Assembly: GCA_017882205.1 (NCBI GenBank)
Contig: JADGPY010000131.1
Location: 1-6,770, forward strand
Origin: Chitinophagaceae bacterium
GTDB taxonomy: Bacteria; Bacteroidota; Bacteroidia; Chitinophagales; Chitinophagaceae
Reading direction: 5' to 3'
DNA length: 6,770 nucleotides
Below, one piece after another: positions 1 to 6,135 of the stretch. The notes under the pieces are model-generated. The model was not told the DNA's origin. It ran no database searches and worked only from the letters and a program-made list of their open reading frames with translations. The translations under genes were made by a program, and so were the position numbers. How positions within the stretch are numbered: the first letter of the stretch is position 1; every line of letters begins with the position of its first letter.

Positions 1-2912
1 AATAGATCTGCCTGCACATATTTATATCTTACGCGATAATATTCTATAGGTTTTGAGTTGTCGTTAATTGAACTATTTCCAAATCCAAAGAAGTTGTTAA
101 GTGTTGGATTAACAAGCTCTGCATTCAACAGTACATCTTCTTTGCGAAACACCTTATTAAAAATGCCTTGATATTTTGCCTGGTATGCTCCACTACTCAA
201 TGCGTATAATGTGGTTAATTTTTGATCGGTTGAGGGCTCTTTTCTAAATCCATAGGTTGTAGCTGAAAAGCCAACACCAACTAATAATTTATCTTCAACA
301 TTGTATCCAAGATTTAGTTGAGGGAAACGATATTTGTTATAGTAATACTCGTAAGTCTTATATTCATTGATCTGGGGGTCGGAAGAAAGCACAATTTTTG
401 ACCTGCTCGAATGCAGTATTGCATTTTTTTCTGTTGACTGGTCATAAATAAAATTGCGTACGTGACCCTGAATGTTGAAAGTATCCTTACCCTTACCGCC
501 TATCATCCTGATTTTAATTTTTGAATTGGTTCCAGGATCAATATTAAATTTATCATTTCCGTTTAAGCCGTAAAGACTTATTTCCTTAGTTACTTTGGGA
601 TCAAAAACCCGGTTGTATAGTACCGCAGAATCGCCGTGTTTGTTTCTTTTAGACACGGTTACCAGTAATTTGTCGTTGGCATTCTTAACGTCAAAATATT
701 CATCATCATTGCTACCGGTAATCTTCACCTTTCTTGAAAGGAAGTTGTAGTACTTCAAAGCCTCGGTTTTGAGTATGTTTCTTCGGCTTTTGATTTTCTC
801 AGTTATTATTGAAGCATCCATCGGGTAGATTTCAGGGGGTAAATTTTTCACAGCCTTTTGAATAGCCTCATCGGTTAAATTCATCTTAAAAGTATCAATA
901 GCTTTTTCCCAATCTGTCTTATCAAGGATGGTCATAAAAGTTCGATCTATATCCCTCGCTTCATAATTGAACCAGTTTACTTTTTTAATATTCTTATTAA
1001 AACCTTCCAGGTAGGGCAGGGTGTTTTTAGATATTATTTTTAGCATTAGCCCATCAGATTTAAAGAATGCCATGTCTCGATCGCGGGGAACAGGGTAATA
1101 TAGTTTTCCCTTGCCAGTATCACCTTTAATCCATCTCCATTGATCAAAGTGACGGTCCCAATCTCCTATGACTATATCAAGTAAACGTGCCCTCAAATAA
1201 GCTTGTTGATCAACGTGCTTGTCCTGGTCGTCGATGAGATTATGAATGATTTTAGCAGTGCTTTTTGTATCTAAATCATCCAGTGTAGGCTTTCTTTCTT
1301 CAAGAAGGCAAACTGTTTGTGCAAAGATCTTTCGGTAGATGCCGAATGCGGGATCATCAGGTACATAGTAGTATTTAGGATTAGCCTCAATAATCCCCGT
1401 TGCTTGTGCTAAACCTGGTATAACCAGTGCAGCATAAGGATTACTAGCTGAGATCAGGTCTTGAACCATTCTTTGAGCCAATGTGCCCCTGAAAGCTTCA
1501 GGTAATTCTTTTTCCGGATCTTTATCTACACCACGAAGTATCCAATCAGTCCCGTTTTTATCTTTCAATCGCAATGATTTTGTTTGCTTTCCTCCTCCCA
1601 GGCTCTCAATTGTAAATCCGCCATTTTGTTTCTGAATATTGAAGACCTTTAGTTTAACTGGGGTACCCCATTCCTTCCTATAATTTTTGCCCATGATAAA
1701 TTTCCTAAAGCCAGATGCATTTTTGTAACTAGTATCTGGAGCAACCATTACGCTATCTTTAAACGACACTTCAGGCTCGCTTCTGGTGCTATCCGTTGGT
1801 TCGAGGGGTGTGGAAAAATTAAAAAGGTTTTTGGTGTAAGCTTTTTTAATACTGCTTGAATCAATTGTATAGTAGGAAACATTTACATTTTTGTTGTTCG
1901 ATATTTCCAACTCGGCAAAGCCATGTAGATCACTGTCAAATAGGGTATTTTTCTTTTTAGTGACCCTGTTTGATTTCGACCCTGTTCCGCTTACAATAAA
2001 ATAGGCTCCTGTGTCCTTTAGTAATTGAAGGGTATGGTCGTGACCTGAAGCAAAGATCACATTCTGGTGACCTTTGATAACAGTATTCATCTTCTCAATA
2101 AAATGGGCGTATGCAGGGTGATGCATATCTTCCGAAGTTCCGAATACCCCCCTTACAAGCATATACACGCCGCCAATACCAGGAAATGGAATGTATAACT
2201 TTGGAGATATGTCGATAAATGGAAAAAGCAGTAGGTCCAATGGAAAATACCCACCATGGATCCCATGGCTTCTCAGCGTATGATGGAAGGCAAAAATAAC
2301 CAGCTTCTTAGAGTTTTTTGAAAGAACATCAGTGATCTGTGTTAATACTTCTTCTTCTGTTTGATAGGGGCAATCAGATTCCACTCCGGGCTTTTCATGA
2401 GGATGTACCCACCATTGACTATCCATGAGCAATAACACAATATCCGGAGTAAGATTAATTTCTTCGGGACCCGGACAGCCATCTTCCGGATAAAACTTGA
2501 TATTCGGATCTCCGGTTGCATCTACATAATATTGTTCTCTCTGTATAGCATCCCAACCCCCATTATTTCCATTGTTCCAATCATGATTACCCGGGATAAA
2601 GAAAACTTTTGCATCGGTTCCTTTGGCGATTACCAGTTGTGAGTCGAGAGGCGCTTTTATCTTATCGTAATTGGCTACTCCATCATCAGGCAATCCTGTT
2701 TTATAAAGATTATCTCCAAGAAATATAATAGTGGTTTTCTTGTCCAGCAATACATGGCTTCTTACTGCTGCAACCACCGGGTGGAGGCCATTTGTCAATT
2801 CTCCGGCATCTCCTATTAATACAATTCTTGACTGGATAGTATCCGTTTGTGCCTGGCAATTAGATTGCATCAGCAGCAACAACAATGCTCCCGTTGCTAA
2901 AAGTCGTTTCAT
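1..2912 (-). CDS. Exported metallophosphoesterase with kinase-like segment and outer-membrane beta-barrel (partial, C-terminus off window)
   Basis: Reading the minus strand from the ATG at 2912 gives 970 codons with no stop before base 1, so the C-terminus is missing. Residues 1-21 form a signal peptide (KR, then a Leu-rich core, likely cut after Ala21). Residues ~28-300 are a calcineurin-like phosphoesterase: GDAGE (34-38), GDNLY (66-70), GNHDW (108-112), HH (210-211) and GHDH (290-293). This set matches the DxG, GDxxY, GNHD, xxxH, GHxH pattern of purple acid phosphatases, including the metal-ligand Tyr70. Residues ~400-720 hold a Gly-rich strand (GGGK, 439-442), WILRG (457-461), GDWDRH (583-588) and RDRD (610-613), reminiscent of FAM20/CotH/HipA-like kinases. 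Residues ~730-815 are beta-rich with three Gly/Asn/Asp motifs. From ~862, alternating aromatic and polar strands look like a BamA/TamA-type barrel. Inferred role: surface or periplasmic phosphoester hydrolysis, substrate unknown. Its start overlaps the upstream propeller gene by 4 nt, and AAAAGGAC lies 2 nt before the ATG. The phosphoesterase call is firm, the barrel likely, the kinase-like call tentative. Confidence 0.88.
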   Translation of the reverse strand, partial: MKRLLATGALLLLLMQSNCQAQTDTIQSRIVLIGDAGELTNGLHPVVAAVRSHVLLDKKTTIIFLGDNLYKTGLPDDGVANYDKIKAPLDSQLVIAKGTDAKVFFIPGNHDWNNGNNGGWDAIQREQYYVDATGDPNIKFYPEDGCPGPEEINLTPDIVLLLMDSQWWVHPHEKPGVESDCPYQTEEEVLTQITDVLSKNSKKLVIFAFHHTLRSHGIHGGYFPLDLLLFPFIDISPKLYIPFPGIGGVYMLVRGVFGTSEDMHHPAYAHFIEKMNTVIKGHQNVIFASGHDHTLQLLKDTGAYFIVSGTGSKSNRVTKKKNTLFDSDLHGFAELEISNNKNVNVSYYTIDSSSIKKAYTKNLFNFSTPLEPTDSTRSEPEVSFKDSVMVAPDTSYKNASGFRKFIMGKNYRKEWGTPVKLKVFNIQKQNGGFTIESLGGGKQTKSLRLKDKNGTDWILRGVDKDPEKELPEAFRGTLAQRMVQDLISASNPYAALVIPGLAQATGIIEANPKYYYVPDDPAFGIYRKIFAQTVCLLEERKPTLDDLDTKSTAKIIHNLIDDQDKHVDQQAYLRARLLDIVIGDWDRHFDQWRWIKGDTGKGKLYYPVPRDRDMAFFKSDGLMLKIISKNTLPYLEGFNKNIKKVNWFNYEARDIDRTFMTILDKTDWEKAIDTFKMNLTDEAIQKAVKNLPPEIYPMDASIITEKIKSRRNILKTEALKYYNFLSRKVKITGSNDDEYFDVKNANDKLLVTVSKRNKHGDSAVLYNRVFDPKVTKEISLYGLNGNDKFNIDPGTNSKIKIRMIGGKGKDTFNIQGHVRNFIYDQSTEKNAILHSSRSKIVLSSDPQINEYKTYEYYYNKYRFPQLNLGYNVEDKLLVGVGFSATTYGFRKEPSTDQKLTTLYALSSGAYQAKYQGIFNKVFRKEDVLLNAELVNPTLNNFFGFGNSSINDNSKPIEYYRVRYKYVQADL

Positions 2913-2922
2913 TTGTCCTTTT
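2909..2922 (-). promoter_or_regulatory. Ribosome binding site and ATGA stop/start overlap of the propeller-phosphoesterase operon
   Basis: On the minus strand AAAAGGAC (2922-2915) sits two bases before the ATG (2912-2910). The ATG shares bases with the TGA (2911-2909) that ends the propeller gene. An SD-like purine run inside the end of the upstream gene, together with the 4-nt overlap, supports this start and suggests coupled translation of the two exported proteins. Confidence 0.7.
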
Positions 2923-3787
2923 GATATTTATAAATTAAGATATTAGCGGCGCCACTTTCTCCGGCCTCATTAGAAATAAGCATATCTCCCGATGGGGTGA
3001 AGGCCATTCCTTCAGGTTGCTTGAACAGTGAAGGATCTAATTCGTACACATCTTTCAGTACCCCAGTGCTATCCATAACAACAAGCAACCTATTTACGGA
3101 TGCTAATATATAAAGATCATTTGTAACGGGGTTGATAGCTGCAGCCGATGGTTTTAAATGTAGTTTATCAATATTTAATTTTTGTATGATCGAATCAACA
3201 TTTATTTTGAAAAGACCTGAAGTGTAAGTAAGGGAATCGGTGTTAATTCCATAAGATGAAACTGCCTTCTTTTTATCTTCCTCGCAATCTTTACACATCA
3301 TTACAAGTTTCCCATAATGATCATCATAATAGAGTGATTCAAATTCATTTACCTTTTTATCCGCTTGTGGAAAATTCGTCAATACTCTTGAAAGAGAATC
3401 TTTGTTGTATTTAAGTTTTTCGATATCACCATTGCTTATCAGGATGTAGAAAGTACTGTCATGTAAAACCAGGTCCTCAAAATCATGTTTCTTGTCGAAG
3501 CGCCAATACATGACTTTATTTTTTCGGTTGAGGTATATTTTATATAATAAGCCATCCTCATCTACGATAGCAAAAATGCTGGTATCTTTTGGATAATATG
3601 CAATTCCTGATATTTCATCAAGTTCTTTTACAAGGTTGATTTTACGAGGTTTGGAAAGATCGTAGCCTGGTGGAGATTCTGATTTTGTTGATGGATGATC
3701 ATTTTTTTTGGGAGCATCCTCGCATCCGGAATAGGAATGAAATTTTAAAAATACCAGCGAGAAGATGAGGATGTTCCTTATAACCAT
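2909..3787 (-). CDS. SdiA-regulated/YjiK-like beta-propeller protein, putative lipoprotein
   Basis: Complete 292-residue protein. The N-terminus (VIRN, a hydrophobic stretch at 5-16, then YSGC with Cys22) resembles a lipoprotein signal. Ser-Gly before Cys fits a lipobox, but Tyr at -3 is atypical. A charged, Pro/Ser-rich linker (23-48) follows. The rest carries hallmarks of the SdiA-regulated/YjiK propeller family: DEISGIAYYP (57-66), VDEDG (75-79), HDFEDL (101-106), QPEGMAF (257-263) and SNEAG (272-276). A CxxC pair (Cys165, Cys168) lies in a mid-domain strand; it may be a disulfide or simply a family trait. The molecular function of this family is not settled, and propellers of this kind often bind ligands or partner proteins. 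The stop TGA overlaps the ATG of the downstream phosphoesterase, so the two are probably translationally coupled and may work together at the envelope. The ATG at 3787 is the only suitable in-frame start; no clear Shine-Dalgarno site precedes it. Confidence 0.85.
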   Translation of the reverse strand: MVIRNILIFSLVFLKFHSYSGCEDAPKKNDHPSTKSESPPGYDLSKPRKINLVKELDEISGIAYYPKDTSIFAIVDEDGLLYKIYLNRKNKVMYWRFDKKHDFEDLVLHDSTFYILISNGDIEKLKYNKDSLSRVLTNFPQADKKVNEFESLYYDDHYGKLVMMCKDCEEDKKKAVSSYGINTDSLTYTSGLFKINVDSIIQKLNIDKLHLKPSAAAINPVTNDLYILASVNRLLVVMDSTGVLKDVYELDPSLFKQPEGMAFTPSGDMLISNEAGESGAANILIYKYQKDK

Positions 3788-3906
3788 ACATAAATATAAG
3801 ATGAATTTTCAGGCGGAAGGGCAAAAGGTGTGCCATAGGGGGTAAGCTGATTTTTATTTCTTGTCAACTTGTCAAGTTAAATGTAACTTCACATAAAGAT
3901 TATGAT
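3788..3906. promoter_or_regulatory. Divergent intergenic region with promoters for both flanking operons
   Basis: This 119-nt gap separates the start of the minus-strand propeller/phosphoesterase operon from the start of the plus-strand toxin-antitoxin operon, so it must hold both promoters unless one is read from elsewhere. On the plus strand TTG at 3861-3863 and TAACTTCA at 3884-3891 are 20 nt apart and loosely fit the Bacteroidota TTG / TAnnTTTG pattern; the last two bases of the -7 box do not match. I see no convincing -7 box for the minus-strand operon. TATATTTA resembles one but lies too close to the ATG at 3787. Confidence 0.45.
3860..3889. promoter_or_regulatory. Candidate operator: tandem 8-mer and two overlapping inverted repeats upstream of the antitoxin
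   Basis: CTTGTCAA occurs twice in tandem (3860-3867, 3868-3875). AACTTG-T-CAAGTT (3866-3878) is a perfect inverted repeat with 6-bp arms, and AAGTTA-AATG-TAACTT (3874-3889) is a second perfect one that overlaps it. They end 17 nt before the antitoxin ATG and cover the loose promoter match. Phd/YefM-type antitoxins commonly repress their own operon by binding paired palindromes, with the toxin as co-repressor. This site has the right place and form for that; binding itself is inferred. Confidence 0.55.
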
Positions 3907-4143
3907 ATGGAAATTATGAGTGTTGGAGAATTTAAAGCCAATTTTTCGGAAGTATTAAAAAAGGTACTGGCTGGGCATGAAATTGGCATTTCCTATGGGA
4001 AAAGAAAAGAAATTGTAGCCAGGCTTGTACCAAAATTACCTGTTAAAAAACACAGGAGGAAGATTGGCATTTTGGAAGGGAAGGGGAAAGTAAATTTTGG
4101 CGTCGATTTTAAAATGACGGAAGAAGAATTTTTAGGCGTATGA
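3907..4143 (+). CDS. Phd/YefM-family antitoxin
   Basis: A 78-residue protein with the usual two-part layout of type II antitoxins. Residues 4-42 match the Phd/YefM DNA-binding fold: MSVGEFKANFSEVLKKV (4-20), a helix typical of 'va..dfk..fsevl', then GHEIGISYGKRKEIVARLVP (23-42), the strand pair ending in 'arlvP'. A basic patch KKHRRK (47-52) follows. The C-terminal tail (about 53-78, ending MTEEEFLGV) is acidic and hydrophobic, as expected for the part that wraps the toxin and blocks its active site. Expected role: neutralise the VapC nuclease encoded next and repress the operon. Its TGA overlaps the toxin ATG by 4 nt. The start could be Met1 (3907) or Met4 (3916). Neither has a good Shine-Dalgarno site, and family alignment begins near Met4, so the first three residues are uncertain. 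Confidence 0.85.
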   Translation: MEIMSVGEFKANFSEVLKKVLAGHEIGISYGKRKEIVARLVPKLPVKKHRRKIGILEGKGKVNFGVDFKMTEEEFLGV

Positions 4144-4538
4144 AATACATGCTTGATACCCATTATATGCTTTGGGCCATTGCTGATACAAAAAAGCTAT
4201 CAAAGAAAGTAAAGGATATTATTACTGATCCGGGAAACCACATCATTATCAGCACTATCAGTTTTTGGGAGGTGTCGCTTAAATCATCCCTGGGCAAACT
4301 TAAGATTACGGGTTTTTCTCCTGAAGATTTGCCTGGCGCATGTTTGCAAATAGGTTTTGATATTGAACCCCTGGCTGCAGAAGCTAGTAGTACCTATCAT
4401 AAATTAATAGCAAATTATCACAAAGATCCATTCGACCGGATGCTCATATGGCAGGCTATGTGTAATAATTATACGCTGATTAGCGCTGACGGCAACGTAA
4501 AAAGATATGCCTCTGAGGGGTTAATGATACTCCATTAA
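4140..4538 (+). CDS. vapC: VapC-family PIN-domain toxin ribonuclease
   Basis: A 132-residue single PIN domain, the normal length for VapC toxins. The acidic metal-binding residues are all visible: Asp6 in LDTH (5-8), Glu44 in SFWEVSLK (41-48), Asp96/Asp99 in HKDPFDRML (94-102) and Asp117 in SADG (115-118). This points to an intact Mg/Mn-dependent endoribonuclease. The LDTH / FWE / HKDPFDR / L-I-S-A-D spacing is typical of the VapC subgroup usually paired with Phd/YefM-type antitoxins, which matches the gene just upstream. VapC toxins cut specific RNAs (tRNA or rRNA in studied cases) and stop growth; the RNA target here cannot be read from sequence. The ATG at 4140 lies inside the antitoxin's last codons (ATGA), so translation is probably coupled and keeps antitoxin in excess. 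Nothing suggests decay. Confidence 0.92.
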   Translation: MKYMLDTHYMLWAIADTKKLSKKVKDIITDPGNHIIISTISFWEVSLKSSLGKLKITGFSPEDLPGACLQIGFDIEPLAAEASSTYHKLIANYHKDPFDRMLIWQAMCNNYTLISADGNVKRYASEGLMILH

Positions 4539-4583
4539 TTCTATTGATTTATCCATTTCCATGTTTTCTGATAAATGTATGCT

Positions 4584-4601
4584 TAGGTTTTTACCTATTT
4601 T
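4584..4601 (+). terminator. Weak hairpin plus T-run after vapC
   Basis: TAGGT (4584-4588), a TTTT loop and ACCTA (4593-4597) form a perfect 5-bp stem followed by TTTT (4598-4601), 46 nt after the vapC stop. The stem is short, with only two G-C pairs, so it is at best a weak intrinsic terminator. The same bases include TAGGTTTT, one base off the Bacteroidota -7 consensus, without a suitably spaced TTG upstream. The rest of this 98-nt spacer (4539-4636) is AT-rich and must hold the mmsA promoter, which I cannot place. Confidence 0.3.
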
Positions 4602-4636
4602 ACCATCTAATCAAAAAAATGTAAATAACTTACAAG

Positions 4637-6094
4637 ATGAAATATTCTGAGGTCAAAAATTATATCAACGGCCAATTTGTAGATACTGATTCTACCCGGA
4701 AGCTTGATGTAATTTCTCCCATCGATGGCAAATTACTTTCAGTAGTTCCGATGTCTTCCAGTAAAGATTTAGACTCTGCAGTTATGGCTGCATCAAAAGC
4801 ATTTCCATCCTGGCACAAAACTCCGATAAAGGAACGGGTGCAAGTGTTCTACCGATACAAATCTTTATTAGAAAAACATTTGCAGGAACTGGCGGAACTC
4901 TGCTCTGAAGAAAACGGTAAGACGATTGGTGAGTCGATCGCAGAGGTCGAAAAGTCTGTTGAACTATCTGAATTTGCATGCTCTTTACCTCAACTGGTTA
5001 CCGGTGAAGTTCTTGAGGTGAGCAGGGGAGTAGAATGTAGAACAGAGCATGTTGCGCTGGGTGTAGTTGCTTCTATTGTACCTTTTAATTTCCCAAGCAT
5101 GGTTCCAAATTGGACTTTACCCAACGCCATCGCCTTGGGGAACTGTATGATTATGAAGCCATCTGAAAAAGTACCTTTGAGTGTAGGAAAACTTGCTGAA
5201 TTATTAAAAGAGGCTGGCTTGCCAGATGGAGTATTTAATGTGGTTCACGGGGACGTTGAAATCGTAGAAGCGATCTGTGATCATCCCGATATCCAGGCTG
5301 TTTCATTTGTTGGTTCAACCAAGGTTGCGAAGATCGTATACAAGCGTGCTACTTCAAATTATAAAAGGTGTCTTGCATTAGGTGGCGCTAAAAATCATCT
5401 TATAGTATTGCCGGATGCAAAACCGGATATGACTGCTCAAAATGTTGCTGCCTCCATGAGTGGCTGTGCCGGACAAAGATGTATGGCTTCTTCGGCGATG
5501 GTTGGAGTTGGGAATGTTGATCATATTATTGATAAGATATGTGATGAGGCGAGGAAAATTATTCCTGGTAAAAACCTGGGACCTGTTATTAATAAAGTAT
5601 CTAAAGATAGGATCGAGAAATATATCACAGAAGCGGAAGCGCAAGGTGCTAAAATTTTAGTGGATGGGAGGAATACTACCGTTGAAGGCAAAGAAAAAGG
5701 TACTTATGTTGGTCCTACAGTAATAGATTATGTAAGGCCTGATATGTCTGTTGCAACAGAAGAGATCTTTGGGCCGGTAATTAGTATCATGCGAACGAAT
5801 ACTGTTGACGAAGCACTGGCTATTGAAAACGCAAATCCCTATGGAAATGCGGCTTCGGTGTTTACGCAGAATGGTGGGATGGCGAGGTATGTGATTGATC
5901 ACGCAAGTGCAGGAATGATTGGTGTAAATATAGGGGTACCAGTACCCAGAGAGCCATTTTCATTTGGTGGATGGAATGATAGTAAGTTTGGTGTAGGAGA
6001 TATCACCGGAAAGAGTTCAATAGAATTCTGGACAAAATTGAAGAAATCAACTACCAAGTGGAATCCTGAAGCAGGAGTAAACTGGATGAGTTGA
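4637..6094 (+). CDS. mmsA: CoA-acylating methylmalonate/malonate-semialdehyde dehydrogenase
   Basis: A complete 485-residue aldehyde dehydrogenase of usual family length. It converts methylmalonate semialdehyde (or malonate semialdehyde) with NAD+ and CoA to propionyl-CoA (or acetyl-CoA) and CO2 in the cytoplasm. Visible residues are Asn151 in PFNFP (149-153), Lys174 in MKPSE (173-177) for NAD binding, the GSTKVA turn (226-231), catalytic Cys282 in GQRCMA (279-284) and Glu376 in EEIFGPV (375-381). In place of the ELGG motif that supplies the general-base Glu of hydrolytic aldehyde dehydrogenases it has LGGAKNH, a mark of the CoA-dependent MmsA/IolA group. The C-terminal VPVPREPFSFGGWNDSKFG signature also fits this group. 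The ATG at 4637 follows an A-rich leader, and the upstream in-frame context gives no better start. A class III aminotransferase gene starts 41 nt downstream on the same strand, so the substrate is more likely derived from beta-alanine or 3-aminoisobutyrate than from inositol; valine breakdown remains possible. Confidence 0.93.
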   Translation: MKYSEVKNYINGQFVDTDSTRKLDVISPIDGKLLSVVPMSSSKDLDSAVMAASKAFPSWHKTPIKERVQVFYRYKSLLEKHLQELAELCSEENGKTIGESIAEVEKSVELSEFACSLPQLVTGEVLEVSRGVECRTEHVALGVVASIVPFNFPSMVPNWTLPNAIALGNCMIMKPSEKVPLSVGKLAELLKEAGLPDGVFNVVHGDVEIVEAICDHPDIQAVSFVGSTKVAKIVYKRATSNYKRCLALGGAKNHLIVLPDAKPDMTAQNVAASMSGCAGQRCMASSAMVGVGNVDHIIDKICDEARKIIPGKNLGPVINKVSKDRIEKYITEAEAQGAKILVDGRNTTVEGKEKGTYVGPTVIDYVRPDMSVATEEIFGPVISIMRTNTVDEALAIENANPYGNAASVFTQNGGMARYVIDHASAGMIGVNIGVPVPREPFSFGGWNDSKFGVGDITGKSSIEFWTKLKKSTTKWNPEAGVNWMS

Positions 6095-6135
6095 TATACG
6101 ATCGCAATTATTATAACTTTAAAATATCAGACCAG

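Noticed and set aside
10..2912. A second start or gene break within the long minus-strand frame
   Set aside because: I translated the whole stretch and found no stop or frameshift; the domains follow each other in a single frame, so it is kept as one gene.
2731..2946. Plus-strand open frame of 71 codons
   Set aside because: It lies antisense to the phosphoesterase N-terminus, whose motifs GDAGE and GDNLY are encoded on the other strand; its translation shows no recognisable family.
3484..3786. SdiA-regulated name taken as evidence of quorum sensing
   Set aside because: The family name comes from a regulatory observation in enteric bacteria; nothing here (no LuxR-type regulator or binding site) supports quorum control.
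4782..4979. Minus-strand open frame inside mmsA
   Set aside because: Antisense shadow of a well-conserved aldehyde dehydrogenase region; no promoter, start signal or domain.
5378..5902. Three open frames overlapping the centre of mmsA (minus 5378-5644, plus 5460-5660, minus 5657-5902)
   Set aside because: All overlap the catalytic and C-terminal motifs of mmsA in other frames; the translations are low-complexity or Arg/Ile-rich and match no family.
5934..5947. Perfect inverted repeat GGGTAC-CA-GTACCC
   Set aside because: It falls in codons for the conserved Val-Pro-Val-Pro stretch of mmsA; no T-run follows and the gene continues, so it is best explained by coding constraint.
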